Positions 30,265 through 38,547 of a stretch of 64,000 nt of DNA are shown piece by piece; within the stretch, counting starts at the first letter, position 1, and every line of letters starts with the position of its first letter. The DNA lies in NCBI RefSeq assembly GCF_013376005.1, contig NZ_JABMJK010000006.1, positions 248,001 to 312,000 of the forward strand, written 5' to 3'. The position numbers and the translations under genes were made by a program. The notes below the pieces were generated by a model. That model was not told where the DNA came from. It searched no databases and was given only the letters and a program-made list of their open reading frames with translations. Source of the DNA: Duganella sp. SG902 (lineage in GTDB: Bacteria; Pseudomonadota; Gammaproteobacteria; Burkholderiales; Burkholderiaceae_D).

Positions 30265-30466
30265 AAATTGTCTATACAACTAGCGCTAACCATGTTAGCC
30301 TAGTTTCATCCCGCAACATCCTCACGCCCGCCAGCCCTACCCGGCAAACGGCAAGCCAGCCCCGTGTTACCTCACCCTGGGTGGCTGGAATATCTGGCAC
30401 ACATCCTGCATAGATCTGGAAGTCGACGTACTTGTATAGACAATTTGGCTTGTCATGTATAGACAA
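30265..30466. promoter_or_regulatory. Three HutC/GntR-type operator-like sites in a 360-bp gap
   Basis: The gap 30224-30583 holds no convincing gene. It contains TTGTCTATACAA at 30268-30279, its exact inverse TTGTATAGACAA at 30432-30443 and ATGTATAGACAA at 30455-30466. The first two extend to a perfect 15-bp inverted repeat (30265-30279 with 30432-30446). All three fit GT-N-TA-N-AC, the core described for the HutC subfamily of GntR repressors, which control histidine utilisation among other pathways. Placed before a transporter-lyase operon, they probably serve as operators, perhaps with DNA looping. No GntR gene is in the window. Confidence 0.6.
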
Positions 30467-30583
30467 TGGCTCGCCAAAGCAATGATTCACCGTCGCAGGG
30501 CACCTGCTTGCGCCATGTTGGTGCCAACCGCCACGCGACGGTGCAATTTCACCTAGCTATCCATACCGGAGAAGGAAGACAGA

Positions 30584-32860
30584 ATGGGCAACAAACTGAT
30601 GGGGTTGAGCGCGCTGGCGATGGTTTCGGCCAGCACGATGGCGTCGGCGCAGACGCAGGCGCCGGCCGCGGCCGACCGTGGCGACCAGATCGAACGCGTC
30701 GAGGTGACCGCTTCACGCTCGGCGCGCGCCGAGGAAATTCAGCAGGTGCCGATGGCGTTGACCGCCATCAAGCCCGAAAGCCTGGCCAAATTCGGCCTGT
30801 CCGGCCTGGCCGACATCGCCCGCGTGGCGCCGTCGGTGGACATGCAGGAACAAGGTCCCGGCGTCAACAACATCACCATGCGCGGCCTGGTGGTGCGGGG
30901 CATCACGCCGTCGGAAATCGCCGACGCGTCGCTGGTGGCGGTGTATGTGGACGACATGCCGGTCACGCTCAAGTCCGGCAACCCCGATCTCAAAGTGCTG
31001 GACCTGGAACGGATTGAGGTGCTGCGCGGCCCGCAGGGCACGCTGTACGGCGCCGGCGCCATGGCCGGCACCATCCGCCAGATCACGCAGAAGCCCGATC
31101 TCGACGCCACCTTCGGCTCGGTCGAGGCGGTCGGCTCCAGCACCTCCGGCAACGGCGGCGCCAACGGCAACCTGCGCGGCATGGTCAACGTGCCCGTCAA
31201 GGACGGCGTGCTGGCCCTGCGCGTGACCGGCTACACCGGCGAGGATTCCGGCTACGTCAAGAACGTCCTGAACGGCAAGCGCACCAACGACACCCATACC
31301 GACCAGGGCCGCGTGGCGCTGCGCCTGCAGGCGTCGCCCGACCTGACGGTGGACGCCAGCATCACGGCCTCCTCCATGGACGGCGGCCTGAACGGCGCCT
31401 TCAGCGGCCTGGCGCCCTTCACCACCAGCGCCATGACCGAGCAGAAAACCAAGGACGACATGCAGCTGTACAATCTGGCGGTCAACTACAAGCTGGCCAA
31501 GGCGGAACTGGTGTCGTCGACCACCTTCGTGCACCGCAAAACGCTGTACCGCAAGTCGGACGAGTACAACACCACCGCCTTCATCTTCCCCGGCCAGAGC
31601 CTGATCCAGGCCGACTACACGATCGCCAACAAGCTGCGCGACTTCGCCCAGGAATTGCGCCTGAACTCGACCGAGGCGGGGCCGCTGAAATGGACCGCCG
31701 GCCTGTTCCTCGAAAGCGGCAAGCGCGACTTCTGGGAAGACGAGCCCACGCCCGGCATGGACGCGCGCTACGCCGACACGTACGGCTTCCCGGGCTACAG
31801 TTCGCAGCGCAACGACCTGGCCTTCAACCCGGACGACCAATTCTCCGGCACCCAGGAATCGCGCGCGCGCCAGGCCGCGCTGTTCGCCGAGGCCACCTAT
31901 ACGCTGTGGGACAAGCTGGACCTGACGGCCGGCGTGCGCCTGTTCACCCAGTCGGAGGATTTCAAGCTGCGCTTCACCGGCTATTACGGCAACACGCCGG
32001 CGGCCACGGTCGACGCGCCGATCGGCACGCCGAACATCGTCAACAGCACGGCCCACGCGCGCGGCGGCAACCCGCGCTTCGCCGCCGCCTACCATCTGGA
32101 TCCCGACCACCTGCTGTACGCGCAGGCCGGCAAGGGGTTCCGCTACGGCGGCAACAACCAGCCGGTGCCGCAAACCCTGTGCGGCATCCAGGCCCCGGCC
32201 AGCTTCGGCCCGGACCAGTTGTGGAGCTACGAGCTGGGCTCGAAAAACACCTTCCTCAACCAGCGCTTCAGCCTCAACGTGGCGGCCTTCCTGATCGACT
32301 GGGACAAGGTGCAGGTCGCCAACTACCTGCCCTGCTCCTACTACTACACGCAAAACGCCGGCAAGATCCGCAGCCAGGGGCTGGAGATCGAATCGATGGT
32401 CAAGCTGGCGCGACGCATGAGCCTGGGCTTCAACGCCGCCTACACCGACGCCAAGGCGCGCACCGACATCGTCACGCCGCTGGCGGCGCAATCGGCGCCG
32501 GCCGGCACCCGCACGCCGTACGCGCCGCGCCTGACCGCAAGCCTGTCGTTCAACTACACGATCCCGCTGGCCAACAACGACGAGATCGGCATCGCCTCCA
32601 CCTATTCGTATCGCGGCAATTCGTACACCGACTTCGCGCCGACCGGCAGCAACTACGCGGAAATCCCGTCGTCGAGCATGTTCAACGCGGCGTTATCATA
32701 CAAGGTCGGCGCGTATGAGTTCGGCCTGTTCGGAACCAATCTGAACAACCGCACCAAGGTGGTCGACATCACGCGCGATCCCAACGGCCTGCAGCCCGGG
32801 GACACGCTGTACATGGCGCGGCCGCGCACCGTCGGCCTGCGGGTGAAGGCGCGCTTCTGA
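30584..32860 (+). CDS. TonB-dependent outer-membrane receptor of the lyase locus
   Basis: 758 residues with AAGGAAG before the ATG. A signal peptide ends at ASAQ. The plug domain runs from IERVEVTASRSARAEEIQQVPMALTAI (a TonB-box-like region and STN-free start) through LERIEVLRGPQGTLYGAGAMAGTIRQIT. The barrel ends in VGLRVKARF with a terminal Phe. The EEIQQVPMALTAI and RGPQGTLYG signatures place it in the FecA-like group used for siderophores and many small ligands. It is the first gene after the triple operator and is followed 27 bp later by the binding-protein gene, so it probably brings the same substrate across the outer membrane. Confidence 0.92.
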   Translation: MGNKLMGLSALAMVSASTMASAQTQAPAAADRGDQIERVEVTASRSARAEEIQQVPMALTAIKPESLAKFGLSGLADIARVAPSVDMQEQGPGVNNITMRGLVVRGITPSEIADASLVAVYVDDMPVTLKSGNPDLKVLDLERIEVLRGPQGTLYGAGAMAGTIRQITQKPDLDATFGSVEAVGSSTSGNGGANGNLRGMVNVPVKDGVLALRVTGYTGEDSGYVKNVLNGKRTNDTHTDQGRVALRLQASPDLTVDASITASSMDGGLNGAFSGLAPFTTSAMTEQKTKDDMQLYNLAVNYKLAKAELVSSTTFVHRKTLYRKSDEYNTTAFIFPGQSLIQADYTIANKLRDFAQELRLNSTEAGPLKWTAGLFLESGKRDFWEDEPTPGMDARYADTYGFPGYSSQRNDLAFNPDDQFSGTQESRARQAALFAEATYTLWDKLDLTAGVRLFTQSEDFKLRFTGYYGNTPAATVDAPIGTPNIVNSTAHARGGNPRFAAAYHLDPDHLLYAQAGKGFRYGGNNQPVPQTLCGIQAPASFGPDQLWSYELGSKNTFLNQRFSLNVAAFLIDWDKVQVANYLPCSYYYTQNAGKIRSQGLEIESMVKLARRMSLGFNAAYTDAKARTDIVTPLAAQSAPAGTRTPYAPRLTASLSFNYTIPLANNDEIGIASTYSYRGNSYTDFAPTGSNYAEIPSSSMFNAALSYKVGAYEFGLFGTNLNNRTKVVDITRDPNGLQPGDTLYMARPRTVGLRVKARF

Positions 32861-32887
32861 CGCCGCTATTTTTTGGATGAGCCTCCG

Positions 32888-33925
32888 ATGAAGAAATCTC
32901 GCAACATCGCCGCCGCGCTGCTGGCCGCAGCCGCCCTGGCCAGTGCCGCGCCGGCGCGCGCGGCACCGGCCTCGCCGTGGTGCGCCAGCGGCAAGACCGT
33001 CAATTTCGCCGGCCTGAACTGGGAGAGCGCGCGCTTCCTGACCGAACTGATGCGCTATGTGCTGGAACAGGGCTACGCCTGCAAGACCGAGGTGCTGCCC
33101 GGCACCAGCATCGCGATGGAACTGGCGCTGGCGCGCAACGACATCCAGGTCTTCGGCGAGGAATGGATAGGCCGCAGCACGGCGTGGAACGAGGCCGCCA
33201 AGGCCGGCAAGGTGGTGGCGCTGGGCGATATCATCAAGGACTCGTCCGAAGGCTGGTACGTGCCGGAATACCTGGTCAAGGGCGACGCCAGGCGCGGCAT
33301 CAAGGCCAGCGCGCCCGGCCTGCGTTCGGTGGCCGACCTGCCCCGCTACAAGGACCTGTTCATGGATGACGAGGAGCCGGACAAGGGCCGCTTCCTCAAC
33401 TGCCCCACCGGCTGGACCTGCCAGGGCGTGAACACCCAGAAGCTCAAGGCCTACGGCATGCAGGACAGCTACGTCAACTTCCGTCCCGGCACCGGGCCGG
33501 CGCTGGACGCGGCGATCGCCTCGGCGGTGCAGCGCGGCCGGCCGGTGCTGTTCTATTACTGGAGCCCGACCGCGATGATGGGGCGTTACAAGTTCATCCG
33601 GCTGGAGGAGCCGGCGTTCTCGCAAGCCTGCTGGGAGACCCTGACCAACCCCAACAACGGCAAGCCGTGCGGCACCGTCAACCCGCCCAACCGCCTGCGG
33701 GTGGGCGTCTCGCGCGTCTTCCACGACGCCGATCCGGTGCTGCGCGCGCTGTTCGAGCAGATCAACGTGCCGGTCGATCTGCTCAACGCCATGCTGGCCG
33801 AGCGCGAGGCGAAAAAACTGGAGGCGCCGGCGCTGGCCCGGCTGTTCCTCCAACGCCAGCCCGCCATCTGGCGGGCCTGGGTGCCGCCCGAGGTCGCGGC
33901 CCGCATCGCCGCCACGCTGAAATGA
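32888..33925 (+). CDS. OpuAC/ProX-type substrate-binding protein (betaine or histidine-betaine class)
   Basis: 345 residues from the ATG at 32888. The signal peptide ends near APARAAPAS. The OpuAC fold is visible as KTVNFAGLNWESARFLTELMRYVLEQGY, LPGTSIAMELALARNDIQVFGEEWIGRS and SSEGWYVPEYLVKG. Several Trp and Tyr residues (GEEWIGRS, GWYVPEY, FYYWSPT) could build an aromatic cage for a quaternary ammonium group. Relatives include ProX, HutX (histidine) and EgtU (ergothioneine). With the permease and ATPase genes that follow directly it forms a complete importer. Confidence 0.85.
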   Translation: MKKSRNIAAALLAAAALASAAPARAAPASPWCASGKTVNFAGLNWESARFLTELMRYVLEQGYACKTEVLPGTSIAMELALARNDIQVFGEEWIGRSTAWNEAAKAGKVVALGDIIKDSSEGWYVPEYLVKGDARRGIKASAPGLRSVADLPRYKDLFMDDEEPDKGRFLNCPTGWTCQGVNTQKLKAYGMQDSYVNFRPGTGPALDAAIASAVQRGRPVLFYYWSPTAMMGRYKFIRLEEPAFSQACWETLTNPNNGKPCGTVNPPNRLRVGVSRVFHDADPVLRALFEQINVPVDLLNAMLAEREAKKLEAPALARLFLQRQPAIWRAWVPPEVAARIAATLK

Positions 33926-33932
33926 GGATCAC

Positions 33933-34814
33933 ATGACATCGTTCCCCGAAGCCCTTAAGATTTCCCTGGTCGAGCCGATCAACGACGCGGTCGACGCCGT
34001 CAACAACCGCTTCGGCGACGCCTTCCACGACGGCGCGGTCTGGCTGTTGCGGCATGTGCTGGTGCCGTTCGAAAGCGCGCTGCGCGCCCTGCCCTGGTGG
34101 CTGGTGCTGGCCGCCGTCTTCCTGCTCAGCCTGCACGCGACGCGGCGCTGGCCGCACGCCATCGGCTACACCGCCTGCGTGCTGCTGGTCGGCTGCCTCG
34201 GCCTGTGGGACCAGTTGCTGCAGACCCTGGCGCTGGTGATCGTGGCGACGCTGATCGCGGTGGCGCTGGCGCTGCCGCTGGGCATCCTCAGCGCCCGCAG
34301 CGACGGCCTGCGGCGGCTGCTGATGCCGCTGCTGGACGTGATGCAGACCATGCCCAGCTTTGTCTACCTGGTGCCGGTGCTGATGCTGTTCGGGCTGGGC
34401 AAGGTGCCGGCCATCCTGGCCACCATCATCTACGCCACCCCGCCGCTGATACGCCTGACCGACCTCGGCATCCGCCAGGTCAGCGCCGAGCTGACCGAGG
34501 CCGCGCTGTCGTTCGGCGCCACCCGCTGGCAATTGCTGATCGGCGTGCAGCTGCCGCTCGCCCGGCCCAGCATCATGGCCGGCCTCAACCAGACCATCAT
34601 GATGGCGCTGGGCATGGTCGTGGTCGCCTCCATGATAGGCGCGCGCGGCCTCGGCGAGGACGTGCTGGAGGGCATACAGACGGTCAACATCGGCCGCGGC
34701 CTGCAGGCCGGCATCGCCATCGTCATCCTGGCGATCGTGATGGACCGCATCACCCAGGGCTACGGCAGGGATCGCCGTCAACGCAAGGCGCAAACGGACA
34801 AGGCAAGCACATGA
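33933..34814 (+). CDS. ABC transporter permease, ProW/HutW type
   Basis: 293 residues. Several TM helices follow an N-terminal amphipathic segment. The binding-protein-dependent transport domain carries LPLGILSARSDGLRRLLMPLLDVMQTMPSFVYLVPVLMLFGLGKVPAI and the EAA loop (ELTEAALSFGATRWQLLIGVQLPLARPSIMAGL), both typical of glycine betaine/proline/histidine permeases. It starts 7 bp after the binding-protein gene. Its stop codon overlaps the ATPase start (ATGA), showing a tightly coupled importer. Confidence 0.92.
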   Translation: MTSFPEALKISLVEPINDAVDAVNNRFGDAFHDGAVWLLRHVLVPFESALRALPWWLVLAAVFLLSLHATRRWPHAIGYTACVLLVGCLGLWDQLLQTLALVIVATLIAVALALPLGILSARSDGLRRLLMPLLDVMQTMPSFVYLVPVLMLFGLGKVPAILATIIYATPPLIRLTDLGIRQVSAELTEAALSFGATRWQLLIGVQLPLARPSIMAGLNQTIMMALGMVVVASMIGARGLGEDVLEGIQTVNIGRGLQAGIAIVILAIVMDRITQGYGRDRRQRKAQTDKAST

Positions 34815-35653
34815 CTCCCTACAAAATCCAGGTCAAGAACGTGGTCAAGGTGTTCGGCGCGCGCTGGCGCCAGGCGCTGCGGTTGCTGCGCGACGGCGCC
34901 GGCAAGGCCGAGGTGCTGGCGCAAACCGGCTGCACCATCGGCCTGCACGACGTGTCGCTGAACATCGAGGCCGGCGAGATCTTCGTCATCATGGGCCTGT
35001 CCGGCTCCGGCAAATCGACGCTGGTGCGGCATTTCAACCGCCTGATCGAGCCCAGCGCCGGCACCATCCTGATCGACGGCCAGGACGTGCTGGCCATGTC
35101 CGAGCGCGCGCTGCGCGAACTGCGGCGCCACCACATCAGCATGGTGTTCCAGGGCTTTGGCCTGCTGCCCCAGCAGACCGTGCTGGACAACGCCGCCTAC
35201 GGCCTGCTGACGCGCGGCGAACCGGGGCCGAGTGCCCGCGCCAGCGCCCGCGCCTGGCTGGAGCGGGTCGGCCTGCGCGGCTACGAGGACCAGTACCCGG
35301 ACCAGCTGTCGGGCGGCATGCGCCAGCGCGTCGGCCTGGCGCGCGCGCTGGCCGCCGACACCGAGGTGCTGCTGATGGACGAGGCCTTCAGCGCGCTCGA
35401 TCCGCTGATCCGCGACGACATGCAGGACCAGTTGCTGACGCTGCAGGCCACGCTGCGCAAGACCATCATCTTCATCACCCACGATCTGGACGAGGCGCTC
35501 AAGCTGGGCGATCATATCGCCATCCTGCGCGACGGCAGGCTGGTGCAGGTGGGCACGCCGGAGCAGATCCTGGCTGCGCCGGCCGACGACTACGTGCGCA
35601 AATTCGTCGAGAAACGCGCCCACGCGGCAACGCCGGCGCACGAAACGAGGTGA
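34811..35653 (+). CDS. ABC transporter ATPase, ProV/HutV type
   Basis: 280 residues from the ATG at 34811, chosen because it overlaps the permease stop as ATGA and begins the family sequence. Walker A is GLSGSGKST, the Q loop is VFQGFGLLPQQ, the signature is LSGGMRQRVGLARAL, Walker B is VLLMDEAFSALD and the switch His is FITHDLDEA. The long segment before Walker A (about 55 residues) is characteristic of ProV/OpuAA/HutV. The C-terminal CBS domains of osmotically regulated ProV/OpuCA are absent, which favours nutrient uptake over osmoprotection. Confidence 0.93.
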   Translation: MTPYKIQVKNVVKVFGARWRQALRLLRDGAGKAEVLAQTGCTIGLHDVSLNIEAGEIFVIMGLSGSGKSTLVRHFNRLIEPSAGTILIDGQDVLAMSERALRELRRHHISMVFQGFGLLPQQTVLDNAAYGLLTRGEPGPSARASARAWLERVGLRGYEDQYPDQLSGGMRQRVGLARALAADTEVLLMDEAFSALDPLIRDDMQDQLLTLQATLRKTIIFITHDLDEALKLGDHIAILRDGRLVQVGTPEQILAAPADDYVRKFVEKRAHAATPAHETR

Positions 35654-35658
35654 TCTCC

Positions 35659-37188
35659 ATGCAAACCGCAACCGTCGTATTGGATGAGCTGGCGCCGGCC
35701 GGCTACCAGGACGTGGCCCGCGTCGCCCACGGCGCCCGCTTCGAGCTGAGCCCCGCCGTGTGGCAGCGCATCGGCGCCGCGCGCCGCATCGTCGATGCCA
35801 TCGTCGCCGATGGCGTCAAGGCCTACGGTATCAACACCGGCCTGGGCGCGCTGTCCGAGGTGGTGCTCAGCGGCGAGCAGCTGGGGCAGCTGTCGCGGCG
35901 CACGCTGCAGAGCCACGCCTGCGGGCTGGGCGCCACGCTCGACGTGGCGGAGACGCGCGCCATCATGTGCGCGCAAATCATCAACTACAGCCGCGGCCAC
36001 TCCGGCATCAGCGCGCCGGTGGTGCGGCAGTTGCTGGACTTCCTGAACCTCGGGCTGACCCCGGTGGTGCCGATGCAGGGCTCGGTCGGCTATCTGACCC
36101 ACATGGCCCACGTCGGCCTGGCGCTGATCGGCCTGGGCGAGGTGCGCATGCACGGCCGGATCCTGCCCGCCAGCGAGGCGCTGGCCGCGGCCGGGCTGGC
36201 GCCGGTGGCGCTGGGCGCCAAGGACGGCCTCAGCCTGGTGAACGGCCTGCCCTGCATGACCGGCCTGCTGTCCCTGGCGCTGGAGCAGGCCAGGCGGCTG
36301 GCCTGCTGGGCCGATCTGATCGGCGCCATGAGTTTCGAGGCGCTGCGCGGCCAGCTGAGCGCCTTCGACGAGGAGGCCATGCTGCAAAAGCCGTATCCCG
36401 GGCAACTGCGGGTGGCCGCCAACCTGCGCGCGCTGCTGGACGGCAGCGAAGTGCTGCGCTGCGGCCAGGGCATCCGCACCCAGGACGCGCTGAGCCTGCG
36501 CTCCATGCCGCAGATCCACGGCGCCGCGCGCGAGCAGATCGCCCATGCCGAGCGCCTGATCCAGATCGAACTGCAATCGGCCAACGACAATCCGCTGGTG
36601 TTTGGCGACGAGCACAACTACCGCGTCATCTCGCAGGCCAATCCGCACGGCGAAGCGATGGCGATGGCCGCCACCACCTTGTCGGTGGCGGTGGCGGAGC
36701 TGGGCGGCGTGTCCGAGCGGCGTATCGACCGCCTGGTCAATCCGCACGTGAGCGGCCTGCCGCCGTTCCTGATCGCCGAGAGCGGCGTCAATTCCGGCCT
36801 GATGATCGTCCAGTACGCGGCGGCTTCGCTGGTGGCGGAAAACAAGATGCTGGCCCAGCCGATGGTGCTGGACAACTACATCACCTCGGCGCTGCAGGAG
36901 GACCACCTGTCGCTGGGGACGCCGGCGACGCTGCATTTGCTGCGCATCCTGAACAATGTGCAGAAAGTGCTGGCGATCGAGTACATCACGGCGGCGCAGG
37001 GCCTGCACTTCCACCCCGGCATGGAGCTGGGACGGGGCACCCGGCTGGCGCTCGATCATCTGCGCACCAAGGTGGCGCCGCTGCTGGAAGACCGCATCGT
37101 CGCGCACGACATCATGCTGGCCGACTGCCTGCTGGCGGACCGCGCGCAACTGCCGCGGTTCGAGGCGGCGCTGGGCCGGACACTGTAG
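35659..37188 (+). CDS. Histidase/PAL-superfamily lyase lacking the MIO-forming triad
   Basis: 509 residues from the ATG at 35659, with AGGTGA just upstream and overlapping the ATPase stop. The superfamily fold is clear: YGINTGLG (56-63), LQSHACGLG with His86, LSLVNG with Asn195, TQDALSLR with Gln275 and Arg281, and ITSALQEDH with Glu414. However, the segment that in histidases reads GSVGASGDLAPLAHM is GSVGYLTHMAH here (from residue 141). The Ala-Ser-Gly that cyclises to methylidene-imidazolone is missing, and the active-site Tyr of the QDPYSLR motif is Leu278. MIO-independent elimination, for example of trimethylamine from ergothioneine or hercynine, is a possible function. Plain histidase activity is unlikely. 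Confidence 0.85.
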   Translation: MQTATVVLDELAPAGYQDVARVAHGARFELSPAVWQRIGAARRIVDAIVADGVKAYGINTGLGALSEVVLSGEQLGQLSRRTLQSHACGLGATLDVAETRAIMCAQIINYSRGHSGISAPVVRQLLDFLNLGLTPVVPMQGSVGYLTHMAHVGLALIGLGEVRMHGRILPASEALAAAGLAPVALGAKDGLSLVNGLPCMTGLLSLALEQARRLACWADLIGAMSFEALRGQLSAFDEEAMLQKPYPGQLRVAANLRALLDGSEVLRCGQGIRTQDALSLRSMPQIHGAAREQIAHAERLIQIELQSANDNPLVFGDEHNYRVISQANPHGEAMAMAATTLSVAVAELGGVSERRIDRLVNPHVSGLPPFLIAESGVNSGLMIVQYAAASLVAENKMLAQPMVLDNYITSALQEDHLSLGTPATLHLLRILNNVQKVLAIEYITAAQGLHFHPGMELGRGTRLALDHLRTKVAPLLEDRIVAHDIMLADCLLADRAQLPRFEAALGRTL

Positions 37189-37205
37189 CCGCGAGCGCCA
37201 CGCGG

Positions 37206-37234
37206 TTGACACACGTCGCCACTTCTCCTACGCT
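37206..37234 (+). promoter_or_regulatory. Candidate promoter of the dehydratase-mutase gene
   Basis: A perfect TTGACA -35 box (37206-37211) and TACGCT (37229-37234), 17 bp apart, lie 28 bp before the ATG at 37263. They suggest the gene is transcribed separately from the upstream lyase operon. Confidence 0.55.
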
Positions 37235-37262
37235 GTGCCGTCACAGATCAGGGAGGTAAGAC

Positions 37263-38510
37263 ATGCACGCAGCGACCGGCCGGGCACATGGCGCGAAACT
37301 CATCATCCTGCTTGGCGCGCTGCTCGCCGCCGGGCAAGCTCCGGCCCAGGCCAACGCCGGCGAGGTGCTCGGCGACGTCAACGCGCGCGGCGCGCTGCGG
37401 GTGGGCAGCACCGGCGATTACAAGCCATTCAGCTACCGCAGCGGCAAGGACTTCATCGGCCTGGATGTGGAACTGGCCGGTGAACTGGCGCGCGCCATGG
37501 GCGTGAAACTGGTCATCGTGCCGACCACCTGGCCAACGCTGATGAGCGACTTCAACGCCGGCAAGTTCGATATCGCGATGAGCGGCGTATCGGTGACGGC
37601 CGAACGCCAGAAACAGGCCTTGTTCTCGGTCAGCTATCTGCGCGACGGCAAGACGCCGATCACCCGCTGCGGCAACGAGGCGCGCTTCCAGACGCTGGCG
37701 CAGATCAATCAGCCGGAGGTGCGGCTGATCGTCAATCCGGGCGGCACCAACGAGCGTTTCGCCCGCACGTACGCGCCCCGGGCGCAGCTGACGGTCTATC
37801 CGGACAACGTCACCATCTTCGGCCAGATCGTCGCGGGCGCCGCCGACCTGATGATGACGGACGCGATCGAGACGCGCTTGCAGCAGCGCCTGCACCCCGA
37901 GCTGTGCGCGGTGCATCCGGAAGCGCCGTTCGACAGCGCGGAGAAAGCCATTCTGCTGCCGCGCGACGCCGCCTTCAAGGCCTATGTCGACCAGTGGCTG
38001 GAGCAGCGTATGGCCAATGGCGGTGTGCGCGCCAGTCTCGACCGTTGGCTGGACTTCCCGTGGAATCTGGAACCGCTGCGGCAGGCCATCGACCAGCGCT
38101 TGCTGCTGGCGCCCGCCGTCGCCCGCGCCAAATGGAACGTGCAGGCGCCGATCGAGGACTTGCCGCGCGAGGCGCAAGTCATCGCGGCGGCGGTGCGGCA
38201 AGGCCGTGCGCTGGGGTTGCCGGATGCGTGGGTGGAAGCCGTCTTCAAGGCGCAGATCGAGGCCTCCAAGACCGTCCAGCGCGAACTGTACGCGCAATGG
38301 CAGGCCCAGCACGCCGGCCACTTCGACGACGCCCCCGATCTGGCCAACACCATCCGCCCCGAGCTGGATCGTATCACCGCCCAGCTGCTGCGTGGCATGG
38401 CTGACAATCAGGCCGCGCTGAACGGCAAGGCCCAGACCATGCGCCCGCTCGACGCGGCGGCGCTCAGCCCGGCGGCGGCCGCGCAGGCGCTGGCGCCATT
38501 CCCGCATTGA
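37263..38510 (+). CDS. Periplasmic cyclohexadienyl dehydratase-chorismate mutase fusion
   Basis: 415 residues with a signal peptide (through APAQANA) and AGGGAGG before the ATG. Residues about 40-265 match PheC-type cyclohexadienyl dehydratase: VGSTGDYKPFSYR, FDIAMSGVSVT, YLRDGKTPIT, LIVNPGGTNERFAR, YPDNVTIFGQIV and MMTDAIETRLQ. Residues about 270-385 match the secreted AroQ chorismate mutase: LRQAIDQRLLLAPAVARAKW, PIEDLPREAQV and FKAQIEASKTVQREL. The two domains would carry chorismate via prephenate to phenylpyruvate in the periplasm. PheC and secreted AroQ usually occur as separate proteins. Its own promoter precedes it. Confidence 0.85.
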   Translation: MHAATGRAHGAKLIILLGALLAAGQAPAQANAGEVLGDVNARGALRVGSTGDYKPFSYRSGKDFIGLDVELAGELARAMGVKLVIVPTTWPTLMSDFNAGKFDIAMSGVSVTAERQKQALFSVSYLRDGKTPITRCGNEARFQTLAQINQPEVRLIVNPGGTNERFARTYAPRAQLTVYPDNVTIFGQIVAGAADLMMTDAIETRLQQRLHPELCAVHPEAPFDSAEKAILLPRDAAFKAYVDQWLEQRMANGGVRASLDRWLDFPWNLEPLRQAIDQRLLLAPAVARAKWNVQAPIEDLPREAQVIAAAVRQGRALGLPDAWVEAVFKAQIEASKTVQRELYAQWQAQHAGHFDDAPDLANTIRPELDRITAQLLRGMADNQAALNGKAQTMRPLDAAALSPAAAAQALAPFPH

Positions 38511-38547
38511 GGCATCGGCTTTACGGCCACGACAAGGAGTTGTTTTG

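Noticed and set aside
30265..30446. A MITE-like element bounded by the 15-bp inverted repeat
   Set aside because: No flanking target duplication is visible, a third copy lies just outside, and the sequence fits a GntR operator core, so operators are the simpler reading.
30272..30490. A 72-codon minus-strand frame in the gap before the lyase-locus receptor
   Set aside because: No ribosome binding site or family resemblance, and it covers the operator-like palindromes. The gap is better read as regulatory DNA.
33933..35653. Osmoprotectant (proVWX) transporter
   Set aside because: The ATPase has no CBS domains, and the genes are linked to a TonB receptor and a lyase with HutC-type sites, which points to nutrient uptake.
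35659..37188. Plain histidine ammonia-lyase (hutH) annotation
   Set aside because: The MIO-forming Ala-Ser-Gly is absent and the active-site Tyr of the QDPYSLR motif is changed, so the symbol would be misleading even though the fold is the same.
37263..38510. Simple amino-acid ABC transporter binding protein
   Set aside because: The binding-protein-like half matches cyclohexadienyl dehydratase motifs almost end to end, and the C-terminal half is a secreted chorismate mutase.
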